NCBI GenBank assembly: GCA_945861085.1
Contig: OX244046.1
Span: forward strand, 4,044,919-4,108,918
Length of the DNA: 64,000 bases
Source of the DNA: Clostridioides difficile_D
Lineage (GTDB): Bacteria > Bacillota > Clostridia > Peptostreptococcales > Peptostreptococcaceae
Direction: 5' to 3'
The notes under the pieces: generated by a model
Database searches by the model: none
What the model was told of the DNA's origin: nothing
What the model saw: only the letters and a program-made list of their open reading frames with translations
Shown here: positions 50,068 through 59,606 of the stretch, piece by piece
How the letters are laid out: the number at the start of each line of letters is the position of its first letter
Numbering within the stretch: the stretch's first letter is position 1
Position numbers and translations under genes: made by a program

Positions 50068-50670
50068 TTATAAAGAAATGGTATTTGATGCATTCTTTAA
50101 TGTTTCAACTATAGTATACATATTTGTAACTGTGCCTACTTGTAATTTGTCTTTTAAATTGTAGTAGTCTAAACAAGTCCCACAAGATAAGACTTCTACA
50201 CCTGCATTCTCAAGTATTTTTAAGTTTTCTATAGTTTCTTCATTTTCAGCACTTAACTTTACTCCTCCATTAACTAAAAGTACATACTTAGGATAAGGCT
50301 TAGACTCTGTTAAAGTATATATAAAACCTTTTATTAATACTTTTCCTAATTCATCATTGCCAAGTCCCATCTTATCTGAAGATATAAATACACATGTATC
50401 TTCTAATTCACTTTCTTTGTTATCTAAAATATTTTGTTTCTCTAAGATATTTTTACCTTTTATGATTTCTATAGATATAAAATTCTCTTTCTCATCAACA
50501 ATATTTGCTTCACAATTTAAAGACTTAGCAAGTTTTAATACATTTTCTTTAGCTGTTTCATTGTCAACTACTGTGACTACAACTCCTTCTTCTAAGTTAT
50601 CCAATTCTCTTTTTGTATTTATAACTGGTTTAGGACAAGCAAGCCCTCTAGCATCTATTTTTATACTCAT
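50068..50670 (-). CDS. yedF: YedF: TusA-like plus DsrE-like sulfur/selenium protein
   Basis: A 200-residue fusion of an N-terminal TusA/SirA domain (IDARGLACPKPVINTKRELD, with the sulfur-carrying Cys in CPKP) and a C-terminal DsrE-like domain (CVFISSDKMGLGNDELGKVL and VEVLSCGTCLDYYNLKDKLQ with a CxxC). It matches the selenium-metabolism protein YedF. It may carry persulfide or selenide for delivery to other enzymes. I chose the ATG at 50670 from the AAGGAGATGA site and domain start. DUF3343 follows and a cysteine desulfurase lies 2.5 kb away. Confidence 0.88.
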   Translation of the reverse strand: MSIKIDARGLACPKPVINTKRELDNLEEGVVVTVVDNETAKENVLKLAKSLNCEANIVDEKENFISIEIIKGKNILEKQNILDNKESELEDTCVFISSDKMGLGNDELGKVLIKGFIYTLTESKPYPKYVLLVNGGVKLSAENEETIENLKILENAGVEVLSCGTCLDYYNLKDKLQVGTVTNMYTIVETLKNASNTISL

Positions 50671-50774
50671 TGTTTGATTCATCTCCTTAAAAATATTCAT
50701 ACAATTTATATTTTATCATAGATATTATCTTGCTTGTTATAGATTATTTCTATGCCCTTATAGGTTTATTTATC

Positions 50775-52067
50775 TTACATTATTTCTAAATTTTTATACA
50801 TAAATACACCTTTTTGATAATATTCTAACTCTTTTTCTTTTGATATATTTGAATATAATTGACCTAAGTCTATATATAAGTTAGCTAATATTCTACTATT
50901 ACCTAAATCTGATACTATTTTTATGCATTTAATTAAATACTCAATTGCAAGAGTAATTTCATTTTGATTTTTATACATATTAGCATAGAATTTTAATGCT
51001 TTATATTCATTGAACTTATTTTTATTTTTTATTGATGAAGCTAAAGCTATTTTACAATATTTTCTAGCCAAATCATAGTCTTCTTTATCTATATATGCTT
51101 CTATTATCTTGAATAAACCTGACATCATATATTCATCTTCATCATTTTTCTTTATGTCATATACCTTCTGTGAATATTCAAGTACTCTATCTGTTTCACC
51201 TATTTTTCTATAAACATCACAAATTGTTAAATACACATTTGCTAATCCAGTTTTATTATCTTCATTTTCAAGTATTTTTAATGCTTTTTTAAAGTAATCT
51301 TTTGATTCTTCATATTTTCCAATCTCAAGCATATTGTTTGCTTTTAGCACCAAAATATCGACATCTTCTTTTCTATCATTTCTATTATCTATTTCATTTA
51401 TCTTGTCTATGTACTTCAATGACATATTTGGATTATCTAGTTTTATGTAACAATATGCCATCTTGCTATATAGTTCCTTATATATGTTAACATCCTCAAA
51501 CTTACCCTCTAACAAAATTTCCTCTGCAAAATTAAAGTGGCTTATAGCACCTTTATAAAAGTCTTCCTGCATGTATATTTTCCCTATGTTTAAATAACAC
51601 TTAAGTATATTTTCACTATCACTATTTTTTATAAAGAAGTATAATGCCTTCTCAAAGTTTTCTATAGCGTCATTATAATTAGATTTTTTCAGATTAATAT
51701 TAGCCATTAAAAAATTACATCTGCCATAGTTCTCCATTAAATCGTATCTCTTACATATATCTAAAACTTCTTTTATTTGGTCCTCAGCCTTGTTTAGCTC
51801 ATTTTCTTTTATATAAATTTCGCTCTGTAGTATTAAATTATCAGTTATCTTTTTTGACTGCATTTCTTTAGTCTCTAATAAATATTCTACACTTACATCT
51901 AGCTTATCGCCTAGATATTCCAACAGTTCATAACTAGTATGAGACTTATCCCTCTCTATATGGCTTATTTGTGCCGCTGTTATCCTATCTCCAGCTAATT
52001 CTTTTAATGTCATGTTTTTTTCTTTTCTTAATTTTTTAATCTTTTCTCCTAAGCTCAAAATTTCCAT
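50775..52067 (-). CDS. XRE-type regulator with TPR repeats
   Basis: A 430-residue protein with an N-terminal XRE helix-turn-helix (KIKKLRKEKNMTLKELAGDR, ITAAQISHIERDKSHTSYEL). About nine tetratricopeptide repeats follow to the end (for example YNDAIENFEKALYFFIKNSD, YEESKDYFKKALKILENEDN, ITLAIEYLIKCIKIVSDLGN). This layout resembles the peptide-sensing RRNPP regulators (PlcR, Rgg, PrgX), but no signal-peptide gene is evident nearby. The start at 52067 follows AAAGGTGGG. It is divergent from a GerMN lipoprotein gene at 52327. Confidence 0.85.
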   Translation of the reverse strand: MEILSLGEKIKKLRKEKNMTLKELAGDRITAAQISHIERDKSHTSYELLEYLGDKLDVSVEYLLETKEMQSKKITDNLILQSEIYIKENELNKAEDQIKEVLDICKRYDLMENYGRCNFLMANINLKKSNYNDAIENFEKALYFFIKNSDSENILKCYLNIGKIYMQEDFYKGAISHFNFAEEILLEGKFEDVNIYKELYSKMAYCYIKLDNPNMSLKYIDKINEIDNRNDRKEDVDILVLKANNMLEIGKYEESKDYFKKALKILENEDNKTGLANVYLTICDVYRKIGETDRVLEYSQKVYDIKKNDEDEYMMSGLFKIIEAYIDKEDYDLARKYCKIALASSIKNKNKFNEYKALKFYANMYKNQNEITLAIEYLIKCIKIVSDLGNSRILANLYIDLGQLYSNISKEKELEYYQKGVFMYKNLEIM

Positions 52068-52326
52068 ACTATTCCCACCTTTTGAAGACATTTTTTTATA
52101 ATATAATTATAACTTATATTTATTTTAAAAACACTACTTTTATTTTACAATATTTTCTGTGTACATTAAATGATTTCCCATAAAAATGACTAAAATTTAG
52201 TTTATTTTGAATTTAATTAATTTAAATAAATCATTTTTTAAATTTGTTACTATTTTGTATTCATATATTTGTTCATAACGATTATAATTATATATAAGAA
52301 TAGTTTTTAAGAGGGGAGAAATTTTT

Positions 52327-52902
52327 ATGAAAAATAAGAAAATAATGTTAGTGTTAAGTATATTATCTATATCTATATTTGCAATTGGTTGTACTAATGC
52401 TCAAATTGGAAATGATACACCTAAAAAAGAAACTAAGAGCAATACAAATGTTGAACAGCCAAAAGAAGAAAACAACACTGAAAAAGAGGTTCCTAATAAA
52501 AAAACTACATCTACTCCAAAAGAAGAAGCTAAAACTCAATCAGCTACTATTTATTCTTTTGATGTAGATAAGACAGATTTAATTGAAAATAAAGTTGATT
52601 TGAATAAAATTGATGAAAACACTCTATTTGAAGAACTTCAAAAACTTAAAGTTGTTCCAGAATCTGCAAAATTAAATTCATTCACTACAAAAGATATTGA
52701 CGGTGTGAAAACTGGTATATTAGATGTTAGCTCTGATTTCACAAAGTCAAACTTAGGTAGTGATGCAGAAACTTTAATGCTTGATTCAGTTGCTCGTACT
52801 TATATAAAAAATATGAATGTTGAACAAATAAAAATTACTGTTGATGGTTCTAATTATGAAAGTGGTCATATAGTTCTTGAAGAAGGAGATTACTTAAAGT
52901 AA
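52327..52902 (+). CDS. GerMN-domain lipoprotein
   Basis: A 191-residue lipoprotein: signal peptide with lipobox SISIFAIGC (Cys at about 22), then a low-complexity Lys/Glu/Thr linker (about 30-75) and a GerMN/sporulation-type domain (about 90-190). That domain has FEELQKLKVVPESAKLNSFT, LDVSSDFTKSNLG and IKITVDGSNYESGHIVLE. GerMN domains occur in GerM and in LpqB-type cell-envelope proteins. It is likely anchored outside the membrane and involved in envelope assembly. Strong GAGGGGAG site upstream. Divergent from the XRE-TPR regulator, which may control it. Confidence 0.87.
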   Translation: MKNKKIMLVLSILSISIFAIGCTNAQIGNDTPKKETKSNTNVEQPKEENNTEKEVPNKKTTSTPKEEAKTQSATIYSFDVDKTDLIENKVDLNKIDENTLFEELQKLKVVPESAKLNSFTTKDIDGVKTGILDVSSDFTKSNLGSDAETLMLDSVARTYIKNMNVEQIKITVDGSNYESGHIVLEEGDYLK

Positions 52903-52930
52903 CTTTTTTAGACATGTACATTATAAGAAA

Positions 52931-52980
52931 AGAGAGTGCCTCAAAATGAACCTTTTAGTTCATGAGTCACTCTCTTTTGT
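52931..52980 (+). terminator. Terminator of the GerMN lipoprotein gene
   Basis: GAGAGTGNCTC-type stem: GAGAGTG at 52933-52939 pairs with CACTCTC at 52967-52974, with an inner AATGAAC/GTTCAT pairing, and runs into TTTTGT. Confidence 0.75.
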
Positions 52981-53074
52981 ATGAAATCAAATACATTTTT
53001 ATTACTTCCACAATGAAAAAGAAGCTTATCTCTATTTTGAGACAACCTCTTTTTATATATTGTTTAATTCTATA

Positions 53075-54217
53075 CTACTTATTTTTTGAAATTTTCTTCA
53101 AAGCTTCTACTGCTTTATCTATCTCATCTCTTGTATTAAAATATCCTATACTGAATCTTACTGCCCCTTGTTTTAAAGTACCTAAAGTAGTGTGTGCTAG
53201 TGGAGAACAATGTATTCCTGATCTAGTTGCTATATTATAATCACTGTCTAATAAAAAAGTAACCTCACCAGAATCCATATTTCCTATATTTAGAGCTATT
53301 ACTGATGCTCTTTTTTTACTGTCTTTTGGGCCATATATCTTTATATCCGGTACTTCCTCTAACTTGTCCATCATATATTGACATAATTCTTCTTCATGTT
53401 GTCTTATATTGTTGATTCCTCTTTCAAATATAAATAATATGCCTTGGTTAAGACCTGCTATACCTGGAGTATTGTGAGTTCCTGACTCATATTTATCTGG
53501 AAACAATTCTGGTTGAACCATTTCTTCTGATTTACTACCTGTTCCACCTTCTTTTAATATATTTAAATTTAGTCCTTCTCTTACATATAATATTCCTGTT
53601 CCTTGAGGTCCAAATAAACATTTATGACCTGGCATTGCCAACATATCTATATTACATTTATTTACATCTATATCATAAACACCTGCTGTTTGTGATGCAT
53701 CTACTAAAAATAGTATATTATGTTTTTTAGCTATTTCTCCAACCTTTTTTATATCGATTAAAGTCCCACATACATTAGATGCATGTGTTGTTACAATCAA
53801 TTTAGTATTTTTCTTTATTGATTTCTCTAAGGCTTCATAATCTAGAAATCCCTCATAGTCACATTTTACTACAGTATTCTCAACACCCTTTTTTTCTAAT
53901 GCTTTTATGGGTCTTATTACTGAATTATGCTCCATAGACGTTGTTATTACATGGTCTCCTTCTTGTAATACACCTTTTATTGCTAAATTCAAAGAATCTG
54001 TTGCATTAGATGTAAATACTATATTCATAGGATTACTAACATTAAACAACTTAGCTATATTCTCTCTTGTATCATATATTTCCCTTGCAGCTCTCATAGC
54101 AAGTTTGTGTCCTGCTCTACCTGGGTTTGCACAATAGTTTTTCATACAGTCTAAAACAGCATCATACACTCTTTCTGGTTTTGGATATGTAGTTGCAGCA
54201 TTATCTAAATAAATCAT
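53075..54217 (-). CDS. Cysteine desulfurase / selenocysteine lyase-like enzyme
   Basis: A 380-residue class V PLP enzyme: MIYLDNAATTYPKPERVYDA, VFTSNATDSLNLAIKGVL, the PLP lysine in DMLAMPGHKCLFGPQGTG and the catalytic cysteine in YNIATRSGIHCSPLAH. This subgroup (am_tr_V, EF2568-like) is distinct from housekeeping IscS/NifS and commonly accompanies YedF and DUF3343. It would release sulfur or selenium from cysteine or selenocysteine. It lies upstream of the parA/parB block on the same strand. Confidence 0.9.
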   Translation of the reverse strand: MIYLDNAATTYPKPERVYDAVLDCMKNYCANPGRAGHKLAMRAAREIYDTRENIAKLFNVSNPMNIVFTSNATDSLNLAIKGVLQEGDHVITTSMEHNSVIRPIKALEKKGVENTVVKCDYEGFLDYEALEKSIKKNTKLIVTTHASNVCGTLIDIKKVGEIAKKHNILFLVDASQTAGVYDIDVNKCNIDMLAMPGHKCLFGPQGTGILYVREGLNLNILKEGGTGSKSEEMVQPELFPDKYESGTHNTPGIAGLNQGILFIFERGINNIRQHEEELCQYMMDKLEEVPDIKIYGPKDSKKRASVIALNIGNMDSGEVTFLLDSDYNIATRSGIHCSPLAHTTLGTLKQGAVRFSIGYFNTRDEIDKAVEALKKISKNK

Positions 54218-54249
54218 AACAATCTTCCTCTCTGTTTTATAGTTTTGTT

Positions 54250-55113
54250 CTATTCAAGAAGCATTGATACAATACTGTTTAAATCATCATCATTATAGTA
54301 TTCTATCTCTATTTTACCTTTTTTCTTTCCTTTAGAAATATTTACTTTTGTTCCAAAGATGTTTCTAAGTCTATCTTCAACATCTAAGATAAATACATCT
54401 TTAGGCTTAGATTTTTTTGGTACTTCTTCTTTATTTTCAGATATTTTTTTAGCTATATTTTCGACTTCTCTTACAGAAAGTTCTTCTTCTTCTATTTTTT
54501 TCGCTATTTGTAATTGCAAGTCCTTATCTACAATCCTCAATAAAGCCTTACCATGACCTGCTGTAATTCTACCACTATCTATCATTTCTATGACATCTTG
54601 TCCAAGATTTAAAAGTCTTAGTGTATTAGTTATATGAGGTCTACTTTTACCAACAGCCTCTGATATTTCTTCTTGAGTTACATTGTAATTTTCTATTAAA
54701 CTTTTATATGCTAAAGCTTCTTCTATTGAATTCAAATCTTCTCTCTGTAAGTTTTCAATTAAAGCTATCTCCATTATATCTTTCATATCTATATCTTTAA
54801 TTATAGCAGGTATTTGACTTTTATTTGCAAGTTTTGATGCTCTAAATCTTCTTTCTCCAGCTATTATCATATACTTATTATTTTCATCCATTTTAACTAC
54901 TATTGGTTGTAAAACACCATAATTTTTTATAGAATCAGATAGTATTTTTATCTTTTCTTCATCAAACTGCTTTCTAGGTTGAACTTCGTTTGGATATATT
55001 TTGTCTAGATCTATGTTGACTATCTCTTTTTCTGAAGCTTCTCCTTTAATATCTGGTATTAATGCACTAAGACCTCTACCCAATCTGTTACTTCTTTTAG
55101 ACTTATTCTCCAT
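54250..55113 (-). CDS. parB: ParB (Spo0J) chromosome partition protein
   Basis: The 287-residue CTPase-type partition protein has the N-terminal ParB domain (NEVQPRKQFDEEKIKILSDS, with the CTP-binding IIAGERRFRASKLA), the helix-turn-helix VTQEEISEAVGKSRPHITNT that reads parS, and a C-terminal dimer domain. It loads SMC at origin-proximal parS sites and, with ParA, organises origins. It starts five bases after parA. Confidence 0.95.
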   Translation of the reverse strand: MENKSKRSNRLGRGLSALIPDIKGEASEKEIVNIDLDKIYPNEVQPRKQFDEEKIKILSDSIKNYGVLQPIVVKMDENNKYMIIAGERRFRASKLANKSQIPAIIKDIDMKDIMEIALIENLQREDLNSIEEALAYKSLIENYNVTQEEISEAVGKSRPHITNTLRLLNLGQDVIEMIDSGRITAGHGKALLRIVDKDLQLQIAKKIEEEELSVREVENIAKKISENKEEVPKKSKPKDVFILDVEDRLRNIFGTKVNISKGKKKGKIEIEYYNDDDLNSIVSMLLE

Positions 55114-55117
55114 ACTA

Positions 55118-55888
55118 CTATTCCTCCTCTTCTAAATCTATAAATTCTTCTGCTAGTTCCAAATAAGCTACAGACCCTTTACATCTCTTATCATAATAAA
55201 TCACAGGTTTTCCATGACTTGGAGCTTCTGCTAGTCTCACATTTCTTGGAATTAGAGTTGTATATACACTTCCTTTAAAATATTTTTTAACTTCTTCAAC
55301 CACTTGTATTGACAGATTAGCTCTTCCATCAAACATACTTAAGACAACACCTTGAATCTCTATATCAGCATTTAATCTTGATTTTACTAATTTTATAGTT
55401 TCCATTAATTGACTAACACCTTCTAAAGCATAGTATTCACATTGTATGGGAATTAAAACACTATCTACAGCAGTTAGACAATTTATTGTAAGCATCCCAA
55501 GTGAGGGTGGACAATCTAAAAATATATAATCATATTCATCTATTACTGATTTTATGGAATTTTTTAAGATATACTCTCTATTAGTCTTAGATGTAAGCTC
55601 TATCTCTGCACCTGATAGTTCAGTAGCTGATGGAACTACATCCACATTTTCAAATTCAGTACTTATTATTGCTTCTTTGATATGTAATCCATCTAACATA
55701 ATTTCATAGATGGTATTTTCTACTTCATTTTTATTAATACCATATCCACTGGTTGTATTTCCTTGTGGGTCTAAATCTAATACTAATATTTTCTTTCCCA
55801 AAGTTCCTAAACTAGCACTTAAATTTACATTTGTTGTAGTTTTTCCGACTCCACCCTTTTGATTGAATACAGCTATAACTTTGCCCAT
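55118..55888 (-). CDS. parA: ParA (Soj) partition ATPase
   Basis: The 256-residue deviant Walker ATPase has the signature MGKVIAVFNQKGGVGKTTTN, followed by VLDLDPQGNTTSGYG, FLDCPPSLGMLTINCL and GVVLSMFDGRANLSIQVVEE. ATP-bound dimers bind DNA; ParB triggers hydrolysis. In Bacillus the homologue Soj also controls DnaA. It is in an operon with parB. Confidence 0.95.
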   Translation of the reverse strand: MGKVIAVFNQKGGVGKTTTNVNLSASLGTLGKKILVLDLDPQGNTTSGYGINKNEVENTIYEIMLDGLHIKEAIISTEFENVDVVPSATELSGAEIELTSKTNREYILKNSIKSVIDEYDYIFLDCPPSLGMLTINCLTAVDSVLIPIQCEYYALEGVSQLMETIKLVKSRLNADIEIQGVVLSMFDGRANLSIQVVEEVKKYFKGSVYTTLIPRNVRLAEAPSHGKPVIYYDKRCKGSVAYLELAEEFIDLEEEE

Positions 55889-56022
55889 GATGTTCCCCCC
55901 TTTAAGAATTAAATTAATTTTAAATGTTGACTAGGTGTTTTATAGTTATAAATAATGTCTATAAATCAATTTATGTTACAAAGCTTATATTACAAAAAAA
56001 GATTACTGGTAAGCAGTAATCT

Positions 56023-56808
56023 CTATTTTTTAGGGATTTTTACAACAACTTCCATATAATCTCCCTTATCTATTTCATTATACTTAGCATCAATTCCTGT
56101 ATTTGATATAGCATCAAAGGCCTGCTTTATAGTATTTATGTAAATCCTTATACTCATTGCACCCTTTATATTCTGTTTTTTATCAGGCTCTTCTTGAACT
56201 TTACTTTCTTCTAATATATCTTGTATCAATTTCTCTGTTTTTTTAACAGTCAATTCATTTTTTATGACTTTGTCTAGCACACTTTGCATTAAATCTTCAC
56301 TTGGTAGTTTAAGAAATGCTCTAGCATGTCTTTCTGTTAAATTATTCTCTATCAGCTTCATTTTTATATCATTTGGAAGCTTTAATATTCTAAGCTTATT
56401 TGCTACAGTAGATTGATTTTTGCCCAATTTTTCTGCTAATTGCTGTTGAGTAAAAGCATGTTCTTTTATTAAGTTTTCATAACCAATTGCTTCTTCAATG
56501 AAATTTAAGTCTTCTCGTTGCAAATTTTCTAATAACGCTAGAACAGCAGAAGATTCATCATTCATATTATTTATAATTGCTGGTATAGTTTTAAGCTCTG
56601 CTAATTTAGCTGCTCTTAATCTTCTTTCTCCTGCAATTAACTCATATTTGCCATCTTTCGCTCTAACTGTTATAGGTTGAATTATACCATATACCTTTAT
56701 AGAATTGCTCAATTCCTCCAATGAAACTTGTGAAAATATTTTTCTTGGTTGATATGGATTTGGAACTACATCTTCTATAGGTATCTCCATAACTCTTTTA
56801 TCTTCCAT
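56023..56808 (-). CDS. noc: Noc, ParB-like nucleoid occlusion protein
   Basis: A 261-residue ParB paralogue with VVPNPYQPRKIFSQVSLEEL, the CTP motif IAGERRLRAAKLAE and the helix-turn-helix FTQQQLAEKLGKNQSTVANK. Its place between rsmG and parA is that of Bacillus noc, which binds Noc sites and blocks cell division over the nucleoid. The short N-terminal helix (MEDKRVMEIPIED) that ties Noc to the membrane is weaker than in Bacillus. A near-perfect Noc-binding sequence lies just upstream (56929-56942). Confidence 0.88.
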   Translation of the reverse strand: MEDKRVMEIPIEDVVPNPYQPRKIFSQVSLEELSNSIKVYGIIQPITVRAKDGKYELIAGERRLRAAKLAELKTIPAIINNMNDESSAVLALLENLQREDLNFIEEAIGYENLIKEHAFTQQQLAEKLGKNQSTVANKLRILKLPNDIKMKLIENNLTERHARAFLKLPSEDLMQSVLDKVIKNELTVKKTEKLIQDILEESKVQEEPDKKQNIKGAMSIRIYINTIKQAFDAISNTGIDAKYNEIDKGDYMEVVVKIPKK

Positions 56809-56913
56809 AACATACCTCTCTTATTTTAGATATAAATTATTTTTGTTCTCTATATGTACATACAAATTTATTTCTGCATCTACTTTAATAATTCCTTTAT
56901 TTTTGTTTTTTTT

Positions 56914-56957
56914 GAGGTAAGCTTAATCATTTCCCGAGAAATAATTAAGCTTGCCTC
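56914..56957. promoter_or_regulatory. Candidate Noc-binding site inside a 44-base palindrome
   Basis: ATTTCCCGAGAAAT at 56929-56942 differs by one base from the Bacillus Noc site ATTTCCCGGGAAAT. It forms the centre of a long inverted repeat whose outer arms are GAGGTAAGCTTAAT (56914-56927) and ATTAAGCTTGCCTC (56944-56957). It lies between rsmG and noc. A tract of A on the minus strand follows, so it does not look like a normal minus-strand terminator. Confidence 0.6.
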
Positions 56958-56971
56958 TAATAATTTCTCAA

Positions 56972-57691
56972 TTATTTAATAGGATTTTTAGCTGGTTTAC
57001 CAGCTTTTCTAGGGTACTTAACTGGTGTTTCCTTTATTTTTTTAAAAACTAATATATTATGATTTAAATCCATTTCTGGTAATTCTACATCTATTTTTTC
57101 AACAAACTTTAATCCTAAAATATTAATAGCCTTTTGTGATTCTTCTAATTCTAAGTTAGCATTAGGTCCTTTTAAACAAATAAAATATCCTCCAACTTTT
57201 ACAAACGGTACACAAAATTCCATGAGAATTGGTAATCCAGCAACAGCTCTTGCTGTAGCAATATCATACTTTTCTCTATATTTTTCATCTTTCCCAAAAT
57301 CTTCAGCTCTTCCATGTATAAATGTAATGTTGTCTAGTTTTAATTCTTTACTAACTTCTTCTAAAAAATTTATTCTTTTATTTAAGGAATCCAATAAGGT
57401 AAGCTTTAAGCTATCTAAACATATTTTTAATGGTATTCCAGGAAAACCAGCACCTGTACCAACATCTATTATAGACATACCATTTTTTATATATCCGTTT
57501 TTTACAGCTGAAATAGAGTCTAAAAAATGCTTTATATATACTTCTTTTTCATCTTCTATTCCAGTAAGATTCATCTTTTTATTCCAGTCAACCAATATTT
57601 CTCTATACATTTTAAACTTTTCTAACATATCATTATTGGTATTTATATTAAAACCTTCAATCCCATTTTTTAGAAGTTCTATATTATTCAC
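56972..57691 (-). CDS. rsmG: RsmG (GidB), 16S rRNA m7G527 methyltransferase
   Basis: The 239-residue SAM-dependent enzyme methylates G527 of 16S rRNA. Motifs: YREILVDWNKKMNLTGIEDE, SIIDVGTGAGFPGIPLKICL (SAM site) and DIATARAVAGLPILMEFCVP. I prefer the GTG at 57691, five bases after GAGGTGG, over the GTG at 57700. It overlaps the end of mnmG by eight bases, so it is coupled. The lysine-rich tail (VKYPRKAGKPAKNPIK) is normal. Confidence 0.95.
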   Translation of the reverse strand: MNNIELLKNGIEGFNINTNNDMLEKFKMYREILVDWNKKMNLTGIEDEKEVYIKHFLDSISAVKNGYIKNGMSIIDVGTGAGFPGIPLKICLDSLKLTLLDSLNKRINFLEEVSKELKLDNITFIHGRAEDFGKDEKYREKYDIATARAVAGLPILMEFCVPFVKVGGYFICLKGPNANLELEESQKAINILGLKFVEKIDVELPEMDLNHNILVFKKIKETPVKYPRKAGKPAKNPIK

Positions 57692-59579
57692 CTTTGCCAC
57701 CTCTAGTTCTTCTGACTTGTTCTAGGTATATAAGTAAAACTGATATATCAGCTGGGGAAACACCAGATATACGAGATGCTTGACCTATTGAAATAGGTTT
57801 TATATCATCCAATTTCTGTCTAGCCTCTAGTCTAAGTCCTTCTATAGATGAGTAATTTATTTTCTCATCCAATTTTTTATTCTCAAGTTTTTTAAATTGG
57901 TCTATTTGTTTCAATTGCTTTTCTATATAACCTTCATATTTAGTTATTATTACACACTGCTCTTTAACTTCTCTTGAAACATCTTCACCAGCACCTTTGC
58001 CTAATTCCTCAAGCAATTCGTAAGTAACTTCTGGTCTCTTTAAAAATTCATATAGAGATATTCCAACCTTTATTGGTGTTGCTCCCTTTTCTTCTAATAG
58101 ACTATTTACTTCTTTTGGTGTAACTCTTTCATTTTTTAATCTTTCAAATTCTTTCTCTACAGCCGCCTTTTTATTTATGAATCTTTCATATCTATCTTTT
58201 TTAACTAATCCTATATCATAACCTTTTTGAGTTAATCTCATATCTGCATTATCTTGTCTTAAATATAATCTATATTCTGCTCTTGATGTCATCATTCTAT
58301 AAGGTTCGTTAGTTCCTTTAGTAACAAGGTCATCTAATAAAACACCTATATACGCTTCTGAACGGTCTAATACAAAAGGCTCTTTTCCTTCTATCTTTCT
58401 AACTGCGTTTATACCAGCCATAAGCCCTTGTGCTGCTGCTTCTTCATATCCAGAAGTACCATTGAACTGTCCTGCACTAAACAAGTTCTCAACGCCCTTT
58501 ATTTCCAAACTAATCTTTAGTTGTGTTGGGTCAACACAATCATATTCAATAGCATATGCAGGTCTCATTATCTTACAATTTTCAAGTCCTTTTATAGTTT
58601 TGTACATGTTTAATTGAACTTCAAAAGGTAAACTAGTTGAAATTCCTTGTATATACATTTCTTTAGTATTTAATCCTTCTGGTTCTATAAATAATTGATG
58701 TGATGTTTTATCACTAAATCTTACTACTTTATCTTCTATAGAAGGACAATATCTTGGTCCAGTGCTCTCTATTACTCCACTATACATAGCAGACCTTTTT
58801 AAGTTATCCAATATAACTTTTTGAGTTTCTTCTGTAGTTCTTGTTAAGTAACAAGGTTCTTGTTCTTTCTCTATATTTTCATTCATAAATGAAAAAGGAG
58901 TTACTTTTTCATCTCCTTCTTGTAAGGACATTACAGAGAAGTCTATACTATCTCTATGAACTCTTGCTGGAGTTCCTGTCTTAAATCTTCTCATTCTAAG
59001 ACCCAAATCAACTAAGCTATCTGTAAGGTATTTTGCATATCCCAATGCATTAGGACCTTCATAAAATGCAACCTCACCCATATATATTTTTGAATTCAAA
59101 TAGACTCCAGTAGCCAATATTACAGCTTTAGATTTAAATGAACATCCTAGTTTAGTTCCAACTCCTGTTACAACATTTCCTTCATGTAGTATTTCTACAA
59201 CTTCATCCATAGCTATATCAAGATTTGGCTCATCTTCTAATGTCTTTTTCATTTCTTCATGATATTTAAATTTATCTGCTTGTGCTCTTAAAGAGTGAAC
59301 TGCTGGCCCTTTGGCAGTATTTAACATTCTACTTTGTATATATGTCTTGTCTATATTTAATCCCATTTGACCACCTAAGGCATCTATTTCTTTAACCAAT
59401 TGACCTTTACCAGTTCCACCAATCGATGGATTACAAGGCATTAATGCTATAGAATCCAAAGACATCGTTATTATCAAAGTTTTATATCCCATTCTTGCAG
59501 TAGCCAAAGCAGCTTCACATCCAGCATGTCCTGCTCCGACCACTATAACATCATATCTTCCTGCTTCAAACTTTATCAT
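57684..59579 (-). CDS. mnmG: MnmG (GidA), tRNA U34 carboxymethylaminomethylation enzyme
   Basis: The 631-residue FAD enzyme works with MnmE to modify U34 of tRNAs. Diagnostic parts are the FAD loop YDVIVVGAGHAGCEAALATA, MPCNPSIGGTGKGQLVKEID, GVYLNSKIYMGE, FSAGQFNGTSGYEEAAAQGL and the C-terminal ASRISGVSPADISVLLIYLE. Length is standard. Its partner mnmE is 94 bases upstream. Confidence 0.97.
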   Translation of the reverse strand: MIKFEAGRYDVIVVGAGHAGCEAALATARMGYKTLIITMSLDSIALMPCNPSIGGTGKGQLVKEIDALGGQMGLNIDKTYIQSRMLNTAKGPAVHSLRAQADKFKYHEEMKKTLEDEPNLDIAMDEVVEILHEGNVVTGVGTKLGCSFKSKAVILATGVYLNSKIYMGEVAFYEGPNALGYAKYLTDSLVDLGLRMRRFKTGTPARVHRDSIDFSVMSLQEGDEKVTPFSFMNENIEKEQEPCYLTRTTEETQKVILDNLKRSAMYSGVIESTGPRYCPSIEDKVVRFSDKTSHQLFIEPEGLNTKEMYIQGISTSLPFEVQLNMYKTIKGLENCKIMRPAYAIEYDCVDPTQLKISLEIKGVENLFSAGQFNGTSGYEEAAAQGLMAGINAVRKIEGKEPFVLDRSEAYIGVLLDDLVTKGTNEPYRMMTSRAEYRLYLRQDNADMRLTQKGYDIGLVKKDRYERFINKKAAVEKEFERLKNERVTPKEVNSLLEEKGATPIKVGISLYEFLKRPEVTYELLEELGKGAGEDVSREVKEQCVIITKYEGYIEKQLKQIDQFKKLENKKLDEKINYSSIEGLRLEARQKLDDIKPISIGQASRISGVSPADISVLLIYLEQVRRTRGGKGE

Positions 59580-59606
59580 TTATAATTCCTTTCTTTTTAA
59601 AATTAA

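Noticed and set aside
56914..56957. Ordinary terminator after rsmG
   Set aside because: On the minus strand the stem is followed by a run of A, not U, and the centre is a near-perfect Noc site.
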